DNA of 64,000 nt from contig NZ_LT629737.1 in NCBI RefSeq assembly GCF_900104765.1, forward strand, positions 1,488,001 to 1,552,000. The letters are read 5' to 3'. The notes under the pieces were generated by a model. That model searched no databases and had not been told where the DNA came from. It saw nothing but the letters and a program-made list of their open reading frames with translations. Below are positions 38,702 to 49,259 of this stretch, piece after piece; position 1 is the stretch's first letter, and each line of letters starts with the position of its first letter. Source of the DNA: Gillisia sp. Hel1_33_143 (GTDB lineage: Bacteria > Bacteroidota > Bacteroidia > Flavobacteriales > Flavobacteriaceae). The position numbers were made by a program, and so were the translations under genes.

Positions 38702-40228
38702 TTATTTAAATGCTTTATTTAAAATGCTCATTACTCCTCTTATAAAGGTAGCGCTGGTGAGAACCTTGATAATAGCACTTTGAGGATCGCTCCTTCTTCT
38801 GCTAGATCTTGAGGTAGTTCTTTCTACTACTTGTCGCTCTTTCTTGGCTTTATCTTTTAGTTCTTCTTTTTGTGCCTGTTCTATTTTTTTGTTCAGGATC
38901 TCATAAGCACTTTCCCTGTCTATATCTATATTGTACTTAGAAATTAAGCTAGATCTTTTTATAAGCTCATCAATCTCTGAATTAGATAATATGTCCATTC
39001 TGCTCATTGGTGCTCTAAGCATTGTTGCAGCCAATGGCGTTGGACGTCCTTTTTCATCTAATGCCGAGATAAGCGCCTCTCCAATTCCTAACGATGTAAG
39101 TACAGATTTGGTATCATAAAATTCAGATATAGGATAATTCTCAGCAGTTAATTTGATCGCTTTTCTATCATTTGCAGTAAATGCTCTTAGTGAATGCTGA
39201 ATTTTAAGGCCTAACTGACTTAGTATTTCTTTTGGAACATCGGTTGGATTCTGCGTAACAAAATAGATGCCAATTCCTTTAGATCTTATCAACTTAATAA
39301 TACTTTCAATTTGATCTAGTAGTGCATCTGAAGCTTCTTTAAATATAAGATGAGCTTCATCAATAAATAATATGAGTTCTGGCGCTTCACTATCTCCCTT
39401 TTCTGGAAAGGTAGAATAGATCTCTGCTAGTAAGCTTAACATGAATGTGGAAAATAACTTAGGCTTATCTTGAATGTCATTCAGCCTTATAATATTAACA
39501 TAGCCTTTCCCTTCGGGAGTTATTCTTACTAGATCATTAACTTCAAAAGAAGGTTCTCCAAAAAATCTGTCACCCCCTTGTTGTTCTAAAGCTACAATCT
39601 TACGAAGAATAGCTCCAGTGGAAGATTTAGACATACTTCCGTAATTTTCTTGAAATTCTTCCTTCCCATCTTCCGTAGCATAAAAAATGATCTTTTTTAG
39701 ATCTTTAAGATCTAAAAGAGGAAGCATATTATCATCACAATATTTAAAGACTATAGATAAAATACCTGTTTGTGTTTCTGTAAGATCTAAAATTCTTGAT
39801 AGAAGTACAGGTCCAAATTCGCTTACCGTAGCCTTTAATTTTACACCTTTTTGTTCTGAAAGGCTAAGAATTTCTACCGGTGAGGCTTGAGGTGTAAAGT
39901 TTATACCAATAAGATTGTGTCTGGCTGTAATTTTTTCATGACCAGGAGATGGTTTGGCAATGCCGCTAAGGTCTCCCTTTAAGTCCATCATTAAAACCGG
40001 AATCCCTTTTTCAGATAGATTTTCGGCAAGTATTTGCAAGGTCTTTGTTTTACCTGTTCCCGTAGCTCCCGCTATGAGTCCGTGGCGGTTTAGTGTTTTA
40101 AGGGGGATTTTTACTTGAGCGTCAGAAAAGGTTTCTCCATCCAACATTGCTGCGCCTATAACTATTGAGTCTCCTTTGGTGTTATAGCCGTTTTGGATAC
40201 TTTTTATGAATTCTTCAGATCTTTCCAT
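38702..40228 (-). CDS. HerA-like ATPase, DUF853 family
   Basis: 508 aa. Walker A GATGTGKT at 54-61, Walker B LILFIDEAH near residue 300, and the strand VPVLMMDLKGDLSGIAKP after the P-loop, all typical of the DUF853 branch of HerA/FtsK ATPases. The last 70 residues form a Lys/Glu-rich helix and a Ser/Arg-rich stretch (RTTSRSSRRRSDPQSA). The molecular role of DUF853 proteins is unknown; no NurA nuclease or phage-defence partner is adjacent, so a housekeeping role is likelier than defence. Confidence 0.88.
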   Translation of the reverse strand: MERSEEFIKSIQNGYNTKGDSIVIGAAMLDGETFSDAQVKIPLKTLNRHGLIAGATGTGKTKTLQILAENLSEKGIPVLMMDLKGDLSGIAKPSPGHEKITARHNLIGINFTPQASPVEILSLSEQKGVKLKATVSEFGPVLLSRILDLTETQTGILSIVFKYCDDNMLPLLDLKDLKKIIFYATEDGKEEFQENYGSMSKSSTGAILRKIVALEQQGGDRFFGEPSFEVNDLVRITPEGKGYVNIIRLNDIQDKPKLFSTFMLSLLAEIYSTFPEKGDSEAPELILFIDEAHLIFKEASDALLDQIESIIKLIRSKGIGIYFVTQNPTDVPKEILSQLGLKIQHSLRAFTANDRKAIKLTAENYPISEFYDTKSVLTSLGIGEALISALDEKGRPTPLAATMLRAPMSRMDILSNSEIDELIKRSSLISKYNIDIDRESAYEILNKKIEQAQKEELKDKAKKERQVVERTTSRSSRRRSDPQSAIIKVLTSATFIRGVMSILNKAFK

Positions 40229-40297
40229 AATACTAAGTTATCATAAAAAAGGGAAAGGACTTTATATCAATCTCAAATCTCTATACTTATTGACCTC

Positions 40298-41362
40298 CTA
40301 TTTTACAGCCGGACTTAACATTCGTAAAGTGCCTGTATCTGCGTTCATGCTAACCTTCAGTCCGTTAGGTAACGTAGAGTTGTCATCAATATGCCCAAAC
40401 ATAGCGCCAGAATATGCTGGAATATTTAATGGTTTTATATAATGATCTATCACTTCTTCAAAAGTTAAAGAGCCATATCCGCTGCCACCAGCATCACAGC
40501 CTGTACATTTACCAAAAACAAATCCGGAGATCTTGTCTAGTACTCCACCTAGCTGAAGTTGAGACATCATTCTATCTACAGCATATATCTCTTCACCTAC
40601 ATCTTCCAAGTATATTATTTTTCCATTCCAATCTTGAGGGAAGTATGGAGAGCCCATAATGCCGGTTAAAACAGAAAGATTTCCGCCCACTAGTATTCCT
40701 TCTGCAGTTCCAGGAGCGATTGTACGTGTTCTATTTTTTACCTGAGTAAGATTATCACCAATATCTTTTGGGTTTTCATAAGTAACTGCTTCCCCTTTAA
40801 AAATGATATTTTTAAATATCGAGTAACTAAAATTATTCCACGTAGAAACTGCTAACGGCCCGTGGAAAGTAACAAGACCGGTTTTGGTATATATCGCAAG
40901 ATGCAATGCAGTAATGTCGCTATAGCCTATAAATACTTTCGGGTTCTTAGCAATAACATCATAGTTCAATTTGTCTAGAATTCTCGCGGCTCCAGAGCCT
41001 CCTCTTAAAGCTACAATTCCTTTTATTTCTGGATTGGCAAACATGTCGTTTAATTCTGAAGCGCGCTCCTCATCGGTTCCGGCAAGATGGCCATACCTGC
41101 TTTTTACATATTTTCCAAGCTTCACTTTTAGACCCATTGCCTCAAAATTTTCGACAGCGATCTCGTATGGTTCAGAATCGAAAATTGCAGAAGATGGACT
41201 CACAATTCCTATAGTGTCACCTTCAGATAAATGCTTTGGAAGTAGAAATTTTGGATCTTTAGAATTGATATCATCTTCAGCTAAGAAGGGAGATGTAAAA
41301 GAGGCTAATGAAACTCCTAATCCGCCAATACCAATATTTCTTAAAAAATTTCTTCTTTCCAT
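40298..41362 (-). CDS. LD-carboxypeptidase, S66 family, with Tat-like signal
   Basis: 354 aa. The N-terminus MERRNFLRNIGIGGLGVSLA resembles a twin-arginine signal, pointing to the periplasm. The rest is an S66 serine peptidase (LdcA/MccF): VALRGGSGAARILD, nucleophile Ser148 in GYSDITALH, glutamate in YLEDVGEEIY and histidine in FGHIDDNSTLPNG. LdcA members trim tetrapeptides in peptidoglycan recycling, MccF members cleave microcin C. The gene lies near a PBP4-type peptidase, favouring a cell-wall role. Confidence 0.87.
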   Translation of the reverse strand: MERRNFLRNIGIGGLGVSLASFTSPFLAEDDINSKDPKFLLPKHLSEGDTIGIVSPSSAIFDSEPYEIAVENFEAMGLKVKLGKYVKSRYGHLAGTDEERASELNDMFANPEIKGIVALRGGSGAARILDKLNYDVIAKNPKVFIGYSDITALHLAIYTKTGLVTFHGPLAVSTWNNFSYSIFKNIIFKGEAVTYENPKDIGDNLTQVKNRTRTIAPGTAEGILVGGNLSVLTGIMGSPYFPQDWNGKIIYLEDVGEEIYAVDRMMSQLQLGGVLDKISGFVFGKCTGCDAGGSGYGSLTFEEVIDHYIKPLNIPAYSGAMFGHIDDNSTLPNGLKVSMNADTGTLRMLSPAVK

Positions 41363-41428
41363 TTTTATATGTTTTTCCTGAATTTAATTGAATGTTTAGC
41401 TATCTCTAAAAGCTTAATATTTTCAAAC

Positions 41429-42742
41429 TTAATATTTCTCGTAGATATTTTTAAAGATTGGTTCTAATTGTTTTCTGATCTCTGAAGCGGGGCGTAAATA
41501 ATTATTTTCCATAAAACTAAAGATTAATATTTTACCAGATTTTGCTTTAATATAGCCACTCAATGCCTGATTGTTACTTAACGTACCTGTTTTTGCGAAT
41601 ATATAAGCAGGCTCATTTACGAAATAATCTTTAAGAGTTCCAGACTTTCCTCCGGCGGGTAGCATTTTAAGTAATCTTTCTTGAGGTACTTCTTTTCTTA
41701 TTTTTTTAAGCAATAAGACAATAGATCTTGGACTGAAGAGATTGTATCTTGATAACCCAGAACCGTCTATCCATTTTGTTTCCGGCAAATCTTTGAGGTA
41801 ATTTCTTTTCATAAAGTCAATAGCTTTTTCTGGCGCAAGTGTATCAGATATCTTTAGCGATGCCATTAATAAGATTTGCTCTGCAATAAAGTTATCGCTG
41901 TCTTGGAGCATTTTATAGTAAATACTGTCTGATGGGAGGCTGTACAAGATGCGATCTATCTTCTGATTGCTATTTGTAATATTCAACACTTCAACCTTTT
42001 TATGTAGCGTATCACTTAGAAGTTGAGCGAAAAGCTGAGGTGTAGTTTTAAAAGGAATTATTTGTTCATTTTTTGAAGGTTTCCAATTGTCTGTATAAAC
42101 CAGTTCATTCTTCTCAAGAACTCTTTTTACTTTTGAACTCGAGTGGTCTTCATTAGACTTTATCAAGATTTTCTGAAAATATGAGGGATATGTTCTAGGG
42201 GTGTTTTCAAGATAAGACTCACTTATACTAACCACATTACCATATATTGGGAATTCTGAACGCTCTGCCGAGTAATAATCGTTATAATCATCCCAAGCCC
42301 AGCCGGGACCAAAACCTGAAGTAGTTATGCTATGGGGCTGGTAATATAAATTCTGTTTACTTTCTTCTAGGAAGTTTAATACTTTAGATTCTGGTAAATT
42401 CTTGTATAACAGAGAAGGATCTCCTGTTCCTCTAAAAATTAAAGAATCTCCTGAAATTCGGTATTGAAGCGCAGGAACAGAATCTCCCAAGATCTTTAAT
42501 CCTGTATAAAATGTAAATAATTTAGTGTTAGATGCTGGAATAAAATACTTATCTGCATTATAAGTATAGATCATTTTTTGACTATCAACATCATACAAAG
42601 CAAAACCGGTAAATCCCAATTGTAATACTTTAGAGTCTTTTAGATCTCTATTTAATTGCTTTTGTATAGAACAAGACTGAAGAAGACTTAAAAATATAAC
42701 TATGGAGATTAATTTTAATACGTAAGCTATGAAGGTGTTCAC
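41429..42742 (-). CDS. dacB: D-alanyl-D-alanine carboxypeptidase/endopeptidase, PBP4 (S13) family
   Basis: 437-aa lipoprotein. The start codon is GTG (42740-42742): no ATG precedes the signal sequence, and the lipobox LLQSC puts the lipidated residue at Cys24. Penicillin-binding motifs are visible: SNTK at 71-74 (active Ser71), SGLSRYN as the SxN element and AKTGTL as KTG. This family cleaves peptidoglycan cross-bridges during growth and recycling. Upstream it diverges from queE. Confidence 0.88.
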   Translation of the reverse strand: MNTFIAYVLKLISIVIFLSLLQSCSIQKQLNRDLKDSKVLQLGFTGFALYDVDSQKMIYTYNADKYFIPASNTKLFTFYTGLKILGDSVPALQYRISGDSLIFRGTGDPSLLYKNLPESKVLNFLEESKQNLYYQPHSITTSGFGPGWAWDDYNDYYSAERSEFPIYGNVVSISESYLENTPRTYPSYFQKILIKSNEDHSSSKVKRVLEKNELVYTDNWKPSKNEQIIPFKTTPQLFAQLLSDTLHKKVEVLNITNSNQKIDRILYSLPSDSIYYKMLQDSDNFIAEQILLMASLKISDTLAPEKAIDFMKRNYLKDLPETKWIDGSGLSRYNLFSPRSIVLLLKKIRKEVPQERLLKMLPAGGKSGTLKDYFVNEPAYIFAKTGTLSNNQALSGYIKAKSGKILIFSFMENNYLRPASEIRKQLEPIFKNIYEKY

Positions 42743-42855
42743 GATTTGTTTTTTAAAAGGAGTGTGTAAGTTAGGATAATTAGCAAAATATAAGTTTAAG
42801 TTCTAGATCTTTTGAAGTGAATTAAAATCTGATATATTAGGTCTTAAAGTTTCCT

Positions 42856-42863
42856 TATCTTTG
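42856..42863 (+). promoter_or_regulatory. -7 box immediately before queE
   Basis: TATCTTTG followed by C; its last base is only 6 bases before the queE ATG at 42870. A start at the usual distance would give an almost leaderless mRNA. No clear -33 element. Confidence 0.55.
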
Positions 42864-42869
42864 CCGGCT

Positions 42870-43502
42870 ATGATTACAGAAGAAACTAAAGCATTGGTAG
42901 ATAAAGGTATAATGCTTCCGCTTATGGAAGAATTTTATACTATTCAGGGAGAAGGATTTCATAAAGGAACAGCTGCATATTTTATTCGAATTGGTGGTTG
43001 TGATGTGGGATGCCACTGGTGTGACGTTAAAGAAAGTTGGGATGCTGGATTGCATCCGCCAACGCATGTAGGCGAAATTGTTGAAAAAGCAATTGCTCAA
43101 AGTAAAACCATTGTTATAACTGGAGGTGAACCGCTTACTTGGGATATGACTGCTCTTACAAATAACCTTAAGGCGAACGATTGCCAGATACATATTGAAA
43201 CTTCTGGTGCCTATAAACTTTCAGGTACCTGGGATTGGATTTGTCTTTCTCCTAAAAAGATTAAATTACCTACAGAGGAGATCTATCCGCTAGCAAATGA
43301 ATTAAAAGTGATAATTTTTAATAAGCACGATTTAATTTTCGCTGAAGAACAAGCTGCTAAAGTTAGTGAAGATTGTATATTATATCTTCAACCAGAGTGG
43401 AGTAATAGAGATAAAGTTATACCGTTAATAGTAGATTATGTTATGAATAATCCAAAATGGAAAGTTTCTCTACAAACACATAAATATCTTAATATCCCAT
43501 AA
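42870..43502 (+). CDS. queE: 7-carboxy-7-deazaguanine synthase
   Basis: Radical-SAM enzyme of queuosine (7-deazaguanine) biosynthesis. 210 aa from ATG 42870 (MITEETKALVDKG); a TTG three codons upstream lies in the promoter. Motifs are EEFYTIQGEGFHKGTAAYF, the cluster-binding CDVGCHWCD (Cx3Cx2C, the spacing of this family) and the glycine-rich VITGGEPLTWD. Other queuosine genes are not adjacent. A perfect bidirectional terminator starts at its stop codon. Confidence 0.93.
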   Translation: MITEETKALVDKGIMLPLMEEFYTIQGEGFHKGTAAYFIRIGGCDVGCHWCDVKESWDAGLHPPTHVGEIVEKAIAQSKTIVITGGEPLTWDMTALTNNLKANDCQIHIETSGAYKLSGTWDWICLSPKKIKLPTEEIYPLANELKVIIFNKHDLIFAEEQAAKVSEDCILYLQPEWSNRDKVIPLIVDYVMNNPKWKVSLQTHKYLNIP

Positions 43503-43504
43503 TA

Positions 43505-43537
43505 AAAAAGAGCTTGATAAATTATCAAGCTCTTTTT
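43505..43537. terminator. Bidirectional terminator between queE and the DUF2911 gene
   Basis: Perfect inverted repeat with 16-base arms AAAAAGAGCTTGATAA and TTATCAAGCTCTTTTT around one central A. It begins two bases after the queE stop codon and serves the convergent DUF2911 gene as well. Confidence 0.9.
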
Positions 43538-43555
43538 AGTTTTGTTAAGTTGTAA

Positions 43556-44131
43556 TTACTTCGCTTTAGTAAAAGGTACCTCTACGAATTTATTATCCCA
43601 ACCTGCTAACAATGAAGCGCCATCTTCTGTTGGCTCAAATGCCATAGAAAAGGATTCAATACTGGTAGGAGATTGCTTAACAGGTACAGTAATTCTTACC
43701 ATATCTTTTTTATCGGTATACTCATAAGCTCCCCATGTGTGAACGCTATTATTTAAAATGATGGTCCATTCATTTTCCTGCGGAATTGTATAAATGGTAT
43801 AAGTTCCTGCCTTAACCAAGTTGTTGGCGATCTTTACATCTTTGTACAATGTTAGTTCTGTAGATTCATTAGCTCCCGTTCTCCAAACCTCTCCATAAGG
43901 AACTAGGTTTCCAAATACCTGACGGTCTCTCTTTTGTGGTCTGCTATAAATTATTCTTGCAACAACTTCTTTATCTTTTGTTTTATACTCAATAAGATCC
44001 ATTGGGCTGGCATCTAGTTTTGCAAAATTAGGCCCTTGTGTAGCACTCGCAGAAGTAGAATCTTGTGCAAAGCTAAGTGTACTGGTTAGTGATAGAAATC
44101 CTACCGCAGTAAAAAGAATTATTTTTTTCAT
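43556..44131 (-). CDS. Exported DUF2911 protein
   Basis: 191 aa with a signal peptide (MKKIILFTAVGFLSLTSTLS, cleavage near SFAQ). The mature part matches DUF2911, common in Bacteroidota: ARIIYSRPQKRDRQVFGNLV, GEVWRTGANESTELT, AGTYTIYTIPQENEWTIILN. The family is thought to be periplasmic or outer-membrane-associated and has no assigned activity. It stands alone, convergent with queE and divergent from asnB. Confidence 0.85.
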   Translation of the reverse strand: MKKIILFTAVGFLSLTSTLSFAQDSTSASATQGPNFAKLDASPMDLIEYKTKDKEVVARIIYSRPQKRDRQVFGNLVPYGEVWRTGANESTELTLYKDVKIANNLVKAGTYTIYTIPQENEWTIILNNSVHTWGAYEYTDKKDMVRITVPVKQSPTSIESFSMAFEPTEDGASLLAGWDNKFVEVPFTKAK

Positions 44132-44251
44132 AATACAATTTTCAAATTTGTTTTAAAGTTACAATTTAGATGCGATAGCCATTGTTAATGACATACTTAA
44201 ACTTTGTTAAAATTAGAGCGTACTTACCAATTGAAAGTTTTTGATAAGAAA

Positions 44252-44293
44252 TTTTACGCAATGACTTATTTTTTATATCTAATAAGCGTAAAA
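44252..44293. repeat. Inverted repeat between the DUF2911 gene and asnB
   Basis: TTTTACG (44252-44258) and CTTATT (44265-44270) pair with AATAAG (44281-44286) and CGTAAAA (44287-44293), a 13-bp stem with a 6-base bulge. It lies roughly midway in the divergent gap, about 60 bases upstream of the asnB -7 box, where an operator would be expected. Function unproven. Confidence 0.45.
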
Positions 44294-44350
44294 AAGTATT
44301 TAAAAATAATCAATTAAAGATATTAGGTTTTAATGTGTAACTAAAGTATT

Positions 44351-44358
44351 CATATTTG
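44351..44358 (+). promoter_or_regulatory. Probable -7 box of asnB
   Basis: CATATTTG, one mismatch from TAnnTTTG, with TTTT at 44328-44331, 19 bases upstream. The asnB ATG follows 21 bases later. Confidence 0.45.
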
Positions 44359-44379
44359 TTACATATTAAAATCAAAGTT

Positions 44380-45996
44380 ATGTGTGGAATATTAGCCATT
44401 ATTGGAAGAAAAGAAGAAAAAGTAGAAAGTATTCAAGCTCTTTCTAAGAGAATGAGTCACCGTGGACCGGATGAAAGTGATATGCATATTACAGAATCTG
44501 GCGCTATTTTAAGTCATGAGCGTCTAGCGATCATAGATATAAATACCGGGATACAACCAATCCAAGGAACTTCAAAAGCTTGGATGATTCATAATGGTGA
44601 AATATATAATTACAAGGCACTTAAAGAGAATGATTTGAAAGGGCACACTTTTAGAACTACTAGTGATTCTGAAGTTATTGTCCATCTATACGAAAAGTAT
44701 GGTTATAGCTTTGTAGATAAGTTAGATGGAGACTTCGCTTTTGTGGTGGTAGATGGAAAAGATTTTATTGCAGCGAGAGATCCAATAGGGGTGAAACCAT
44801 TGTATTATGGAACAGATGAGTTTGGTGCTATGTGGTTCTCAAGTGAAATGAAAGTTCTTGCAGATCAATGCGAAACTTTTGAAGCCTTTCCTCCGGGATA
44901 TTACTATACTCCAGATACGGGCTTTGTGCAATATTACAAGCCAAAATGGTACAGACCAGAGAGAAGTGTGGAAGATGCAGATCTTACAAAGCTCAGAGAA
45001 GCGTTAATTACTGCAACCAGCAAACGATTAATGGCAGATGTACCTTTGGGAGTATTGTTAAGCGGAGGTCTAGATTCATCGCTAACCTCTTCTATAGCGG
45101 CAAGAATTTTAGCGCAAAGCGGAAAAAAATTGCATTCATTTTCTATAGGTTTAGATAGTTCTGCACCAGACCTAATAGCTGCGCGAAAAGTGGCGGATTT
45201 CTTAAAAACAGAACATCACGAAATTCATTTTACTGTTGAAGAAGGTATAGAGATCATTAAAAAATTAATATGGCATTTAGAAACGTATGATGTAACTTCA
45301 ATTCGAGCAAGTACGCCTATGTATTTCCTTTCTAAAGCAATCACCGAAAAGGGAATTAAAGTAGTACTATCTGGTGAAGGTGCAGACGAGATTTTTGGCG
45401 GATATCTATACTTTAAAAATGCCCCTTCTGCTGAAGAATTTCAAAAGGAAACTGTAAGAAGAGTAAAAAGGTTGTCTACAGCAGATTGTTTAAGGGCAGA
45501 TAAATCTACAATGGCTCATGGCTTAGAAGCCAGAGTACCTTTCTTAGATAAAGCATTTTTACAGACCGCTATGGAAATTGCTCCAGAATTTAAGATGCCA
45601 TCTAGCCATGGAGGCATAGAAAAATTTATTCTTAGAAAAGCATTTGATACGCCAGAACAACCATTTTTACCAGATGAAGTATTGTGGAGACAAAAAGAGC
45701 AATTTAGCGATGGAGTTGGATATAGTTGGATAGATAGTTTAATAACATATGCATCTTCTAAAGTGAGTGATGTAGAGATGGAAACTGCCAAGAGTAAATA
45801 TCCTGTAAATACGCCATCTACTAAAGAAGCATATTTTTACAGAGAGATATTTCATGGCTATTTTCCTCAGGATTGTGCAGCCAAATCTGTTAAAAGATGG
45901 ATTCCTAAATGGCAAGCAGATTTAGACCCAAGTGGTAGAGCAAATACAACGCATATAGCCAAGGCAGATATGTCTAAAGTAGGGCAGAAAGTGTAG
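44380..45996 (+). CDS. asnB: Asparagine synthetase B (glutamine-hydrolysing)
   Basis: 538 aa from ATG 44380, because Cys2 of MCGILAIIG must become the N-terminal nucleophile of the glutaminase domain; the longer TTG frame from 44356 would prevent this. The N-terminal Ntn domain includes SHRGPDESD; the C-terminal synthetase domain has the ATP-pyrophosphatase loop SGGLDSS at 228-234 and LSGEGADEIFGGYLYF. Makes asparagine from aspartate and glutamine. Monocistronic. Confidence 0.96.
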   Translation: MCGILAIIGRKEEKVESIQALSKRMSHRGPDESDMHITESGAILSHERLAIIDINTGIQPIQGTSKAWMIHNGEIYNYKALKENDLKGHTFRTTSDSEVIVHLYEKYGYSFVDKLDGDFAFVVVDGKDFIAARDPIGVKPLYYGTDEFGAMWFSSEMKVLADQCETFEAFPPGYYYTPDTGFVQYYKPKWYRPERSVEDADLTKLREALITATSKRLMADVPLGVLLSGGLDSSLTSSIAARILAQSGKKLHSFSIGLDSSAPDLIAARKVADFLKTEHHEIHFTVEEGIEIIKKLIWHLETYDVTSIRASTPMYFLSKAITEKGIKVVLSGEGADEIFGGYLYFKNAPSAEEFQKETVRRVKRLSTADCLRADKSTMAHGLEARVPFLDKAFLQTAMEIAPEFKMPSSHGGIEKFILRKAFDTPEQPFLPDEVLWRQKEQFSDGVGYSWIDSLITYASSKVSDVEMETAKSKYPVNTPSTKEAYFYREIFHGYFPQDCAAKSVKRWIPKWQADLDPSGRANTTHIAKADMSKVGQKV

Positions 45997-46037
45997 TGTT
46001 AAAATAGGGTTTTTCACAAAAATTGTTAATAACTTAA

Positions 46038-48068
<2,031 letters not shown>

Positions 48069-48077
48069 TAAATATTT

Positions 48078-48108
48078 AAAGTCCACTTTTTAAAGTGGAC
48101 TTTTTTTT
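48078..48108 (+). terminator. Terminator of gyrB
   Basis: AAAGTCCACTTT pairs with AAAGTGGACTTT around TT, followed by a run of eight T residues (48101-48108). Strong intrinsic terminator 9 bases after the gyrB stop. Confidence 0.9.
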
Positions 48109-48188
48109 GCCTTATCATAAACTTTTTAAGTTTCTTTCACAAAGCTTAAATTTTACTATTTTTACCTCGAACAATAAACCTACACCCC

Positions 48189-49172
48189 TTGAAAAAAATA
48201 CACCTCTCTATTCTGGTAGCTGCCACACTATTAGGATTTTCTACCGTAAAAGCTCAAAGTGATCAAGATCTACTTGTTGATGATATGCTATTAATTGCAG
48301 AAAATTTTGCGACCCCTGGCGCTGAGGCTGCTTCTGTACAATCTTCTGCAGGTTGGTTTAACTCTGCACAAGATTTAGGTAAATGGAAAATTGATATTTC
48401 TATTCATGGAAATGCCTTATTCGTTCCAGGAAGTAAGCAAACTAAATTAGTGCAGAATGGAGATTTTAATATACTAAATGTGCAGGGAGGCTCCAATCTT
48501 TTAGCTCCAACCGTTTTTGGTAAAGATTCTGAAGGGGTTTATGAAGGTCAATTTTTAGGGCAAGATTTTACATTGGATGCTTTAGATGGTCTGGATAAAA
48601 AAATAGTGATCCACCCATTTCCACAATTAACTGTAGGCTTGCCTTATGGTACAGAGATAGCCGTTAGATATGTGCCGGAAGTAACACTCAATAATGTTGG
48701 AGTAAGTACTGCGGGAGCTGCAATCAAGCATAATTTTTCTCAATATATTAAACGTTATAGAGAAGAAGACTTTAGTATTTCTGGAGTAGTGGCATATAGT
48801 ACCATCAATATCAATTACGAGTATGATCCAATTCAAATAAATGCAAATGGTTTGAACGTGCTAAACCTTAACGAAATTGAGGTTGATGCTAATATATGGA
48901 TGGCTCAAGCCTTGGCTTCTAAATTATATGATAGTTTTGAAGTTTTTGGTGCTGTTGGAATTACTAATTCTAACTTTGATTATACATTAGGTGGAGGCGG
49001 ACAGATATTGCCGCAATTAAATAGAGAATTGGGAGCGCTTGGAGGAACTGATGTCAATTTTAAGGCAGATCTTGGATTCAACCTATATTTTGAGGATTTT
49101 CAGTTTTCAACAATGTTAACTGCAGGAAGTTTTTTTAATGCGAATGTAGGCTTGCACTATCGCTTTAATTAA
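48189..49172 (+). CDS. Exported DUF6588-like protein, TTG start
   Basis: 327 aa. The signal peptide (KKIHLSILVAATLLGFSTVKAQ) can only be reached from the TTG at 48189-48191; the first ATG is after the signal, so TTG is the start. The mature protein begins SDQDLLVDDMLLIAENFATPGAE and has a C-terminal barrel-like half (FNLYFEDFQFSTMLTAGSF, ending VGLHYRFN with terminal aromatic residue). This fits the DUF6588 family, probably outer membrane; function unknown. Own promoter-like TATTTTTA at 48157-48164. Confidence 0.75.
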   Translation: MKKIHLSILVAATLLGFSTVKAQSDQDLLVDDMLLIAENFATPGAEAASVQSSAGWFNSAQDLGKWKIDISIHGNALFVPGSKQTKLVQNGDFNILNVQGGSNLLAPTVFGKDSEGVYEGQFLGQDFTLDALDGLDKKIVIHPFPQLTVGLPYGTEIAVRYVPEVTLNNVGVSTAGAAIKHNFSQYIKRYREEDFSISGVVAYSTININYEYDPIQINANGLNVLNLNEIEVDANIWMAQALASKLYDSFEVFGAVGITNSNFDYTLGGGGQILPQLNRELGALGGTDVNFKADLGFNLYFEDFQFSTMLTAGSFFNANVGLHYRFN

Positions 49173-49209
49173 CAGCACATTTAACCAATCCTTATTATAA
49201 GTCTTCTCT

Positions 49210-49217
49210 TAAATTTG
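49210..49217 (+). promoter_or_regulatory. -7 box before mdh
   Basis: TAAATTTG, exact TAnnTTTG match, 43 bases before the mdh ATG. No clear -33 TTTG at the ideal distance. Confidence 0.55.
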
Positions 49218-49259
49218 TATTTTCGTAAAAAATAAATTTAATAACATAAAATACTTAAA

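Noticed and set aside
38702-40228. HerA-like ATPase as part of a phage-defence system
   Set aside because: No adjacent nuclease, Sir2 or NurA-like gene; neighbours are a lipoprotein and cell-wall peptidases, so a defence role is not supported.
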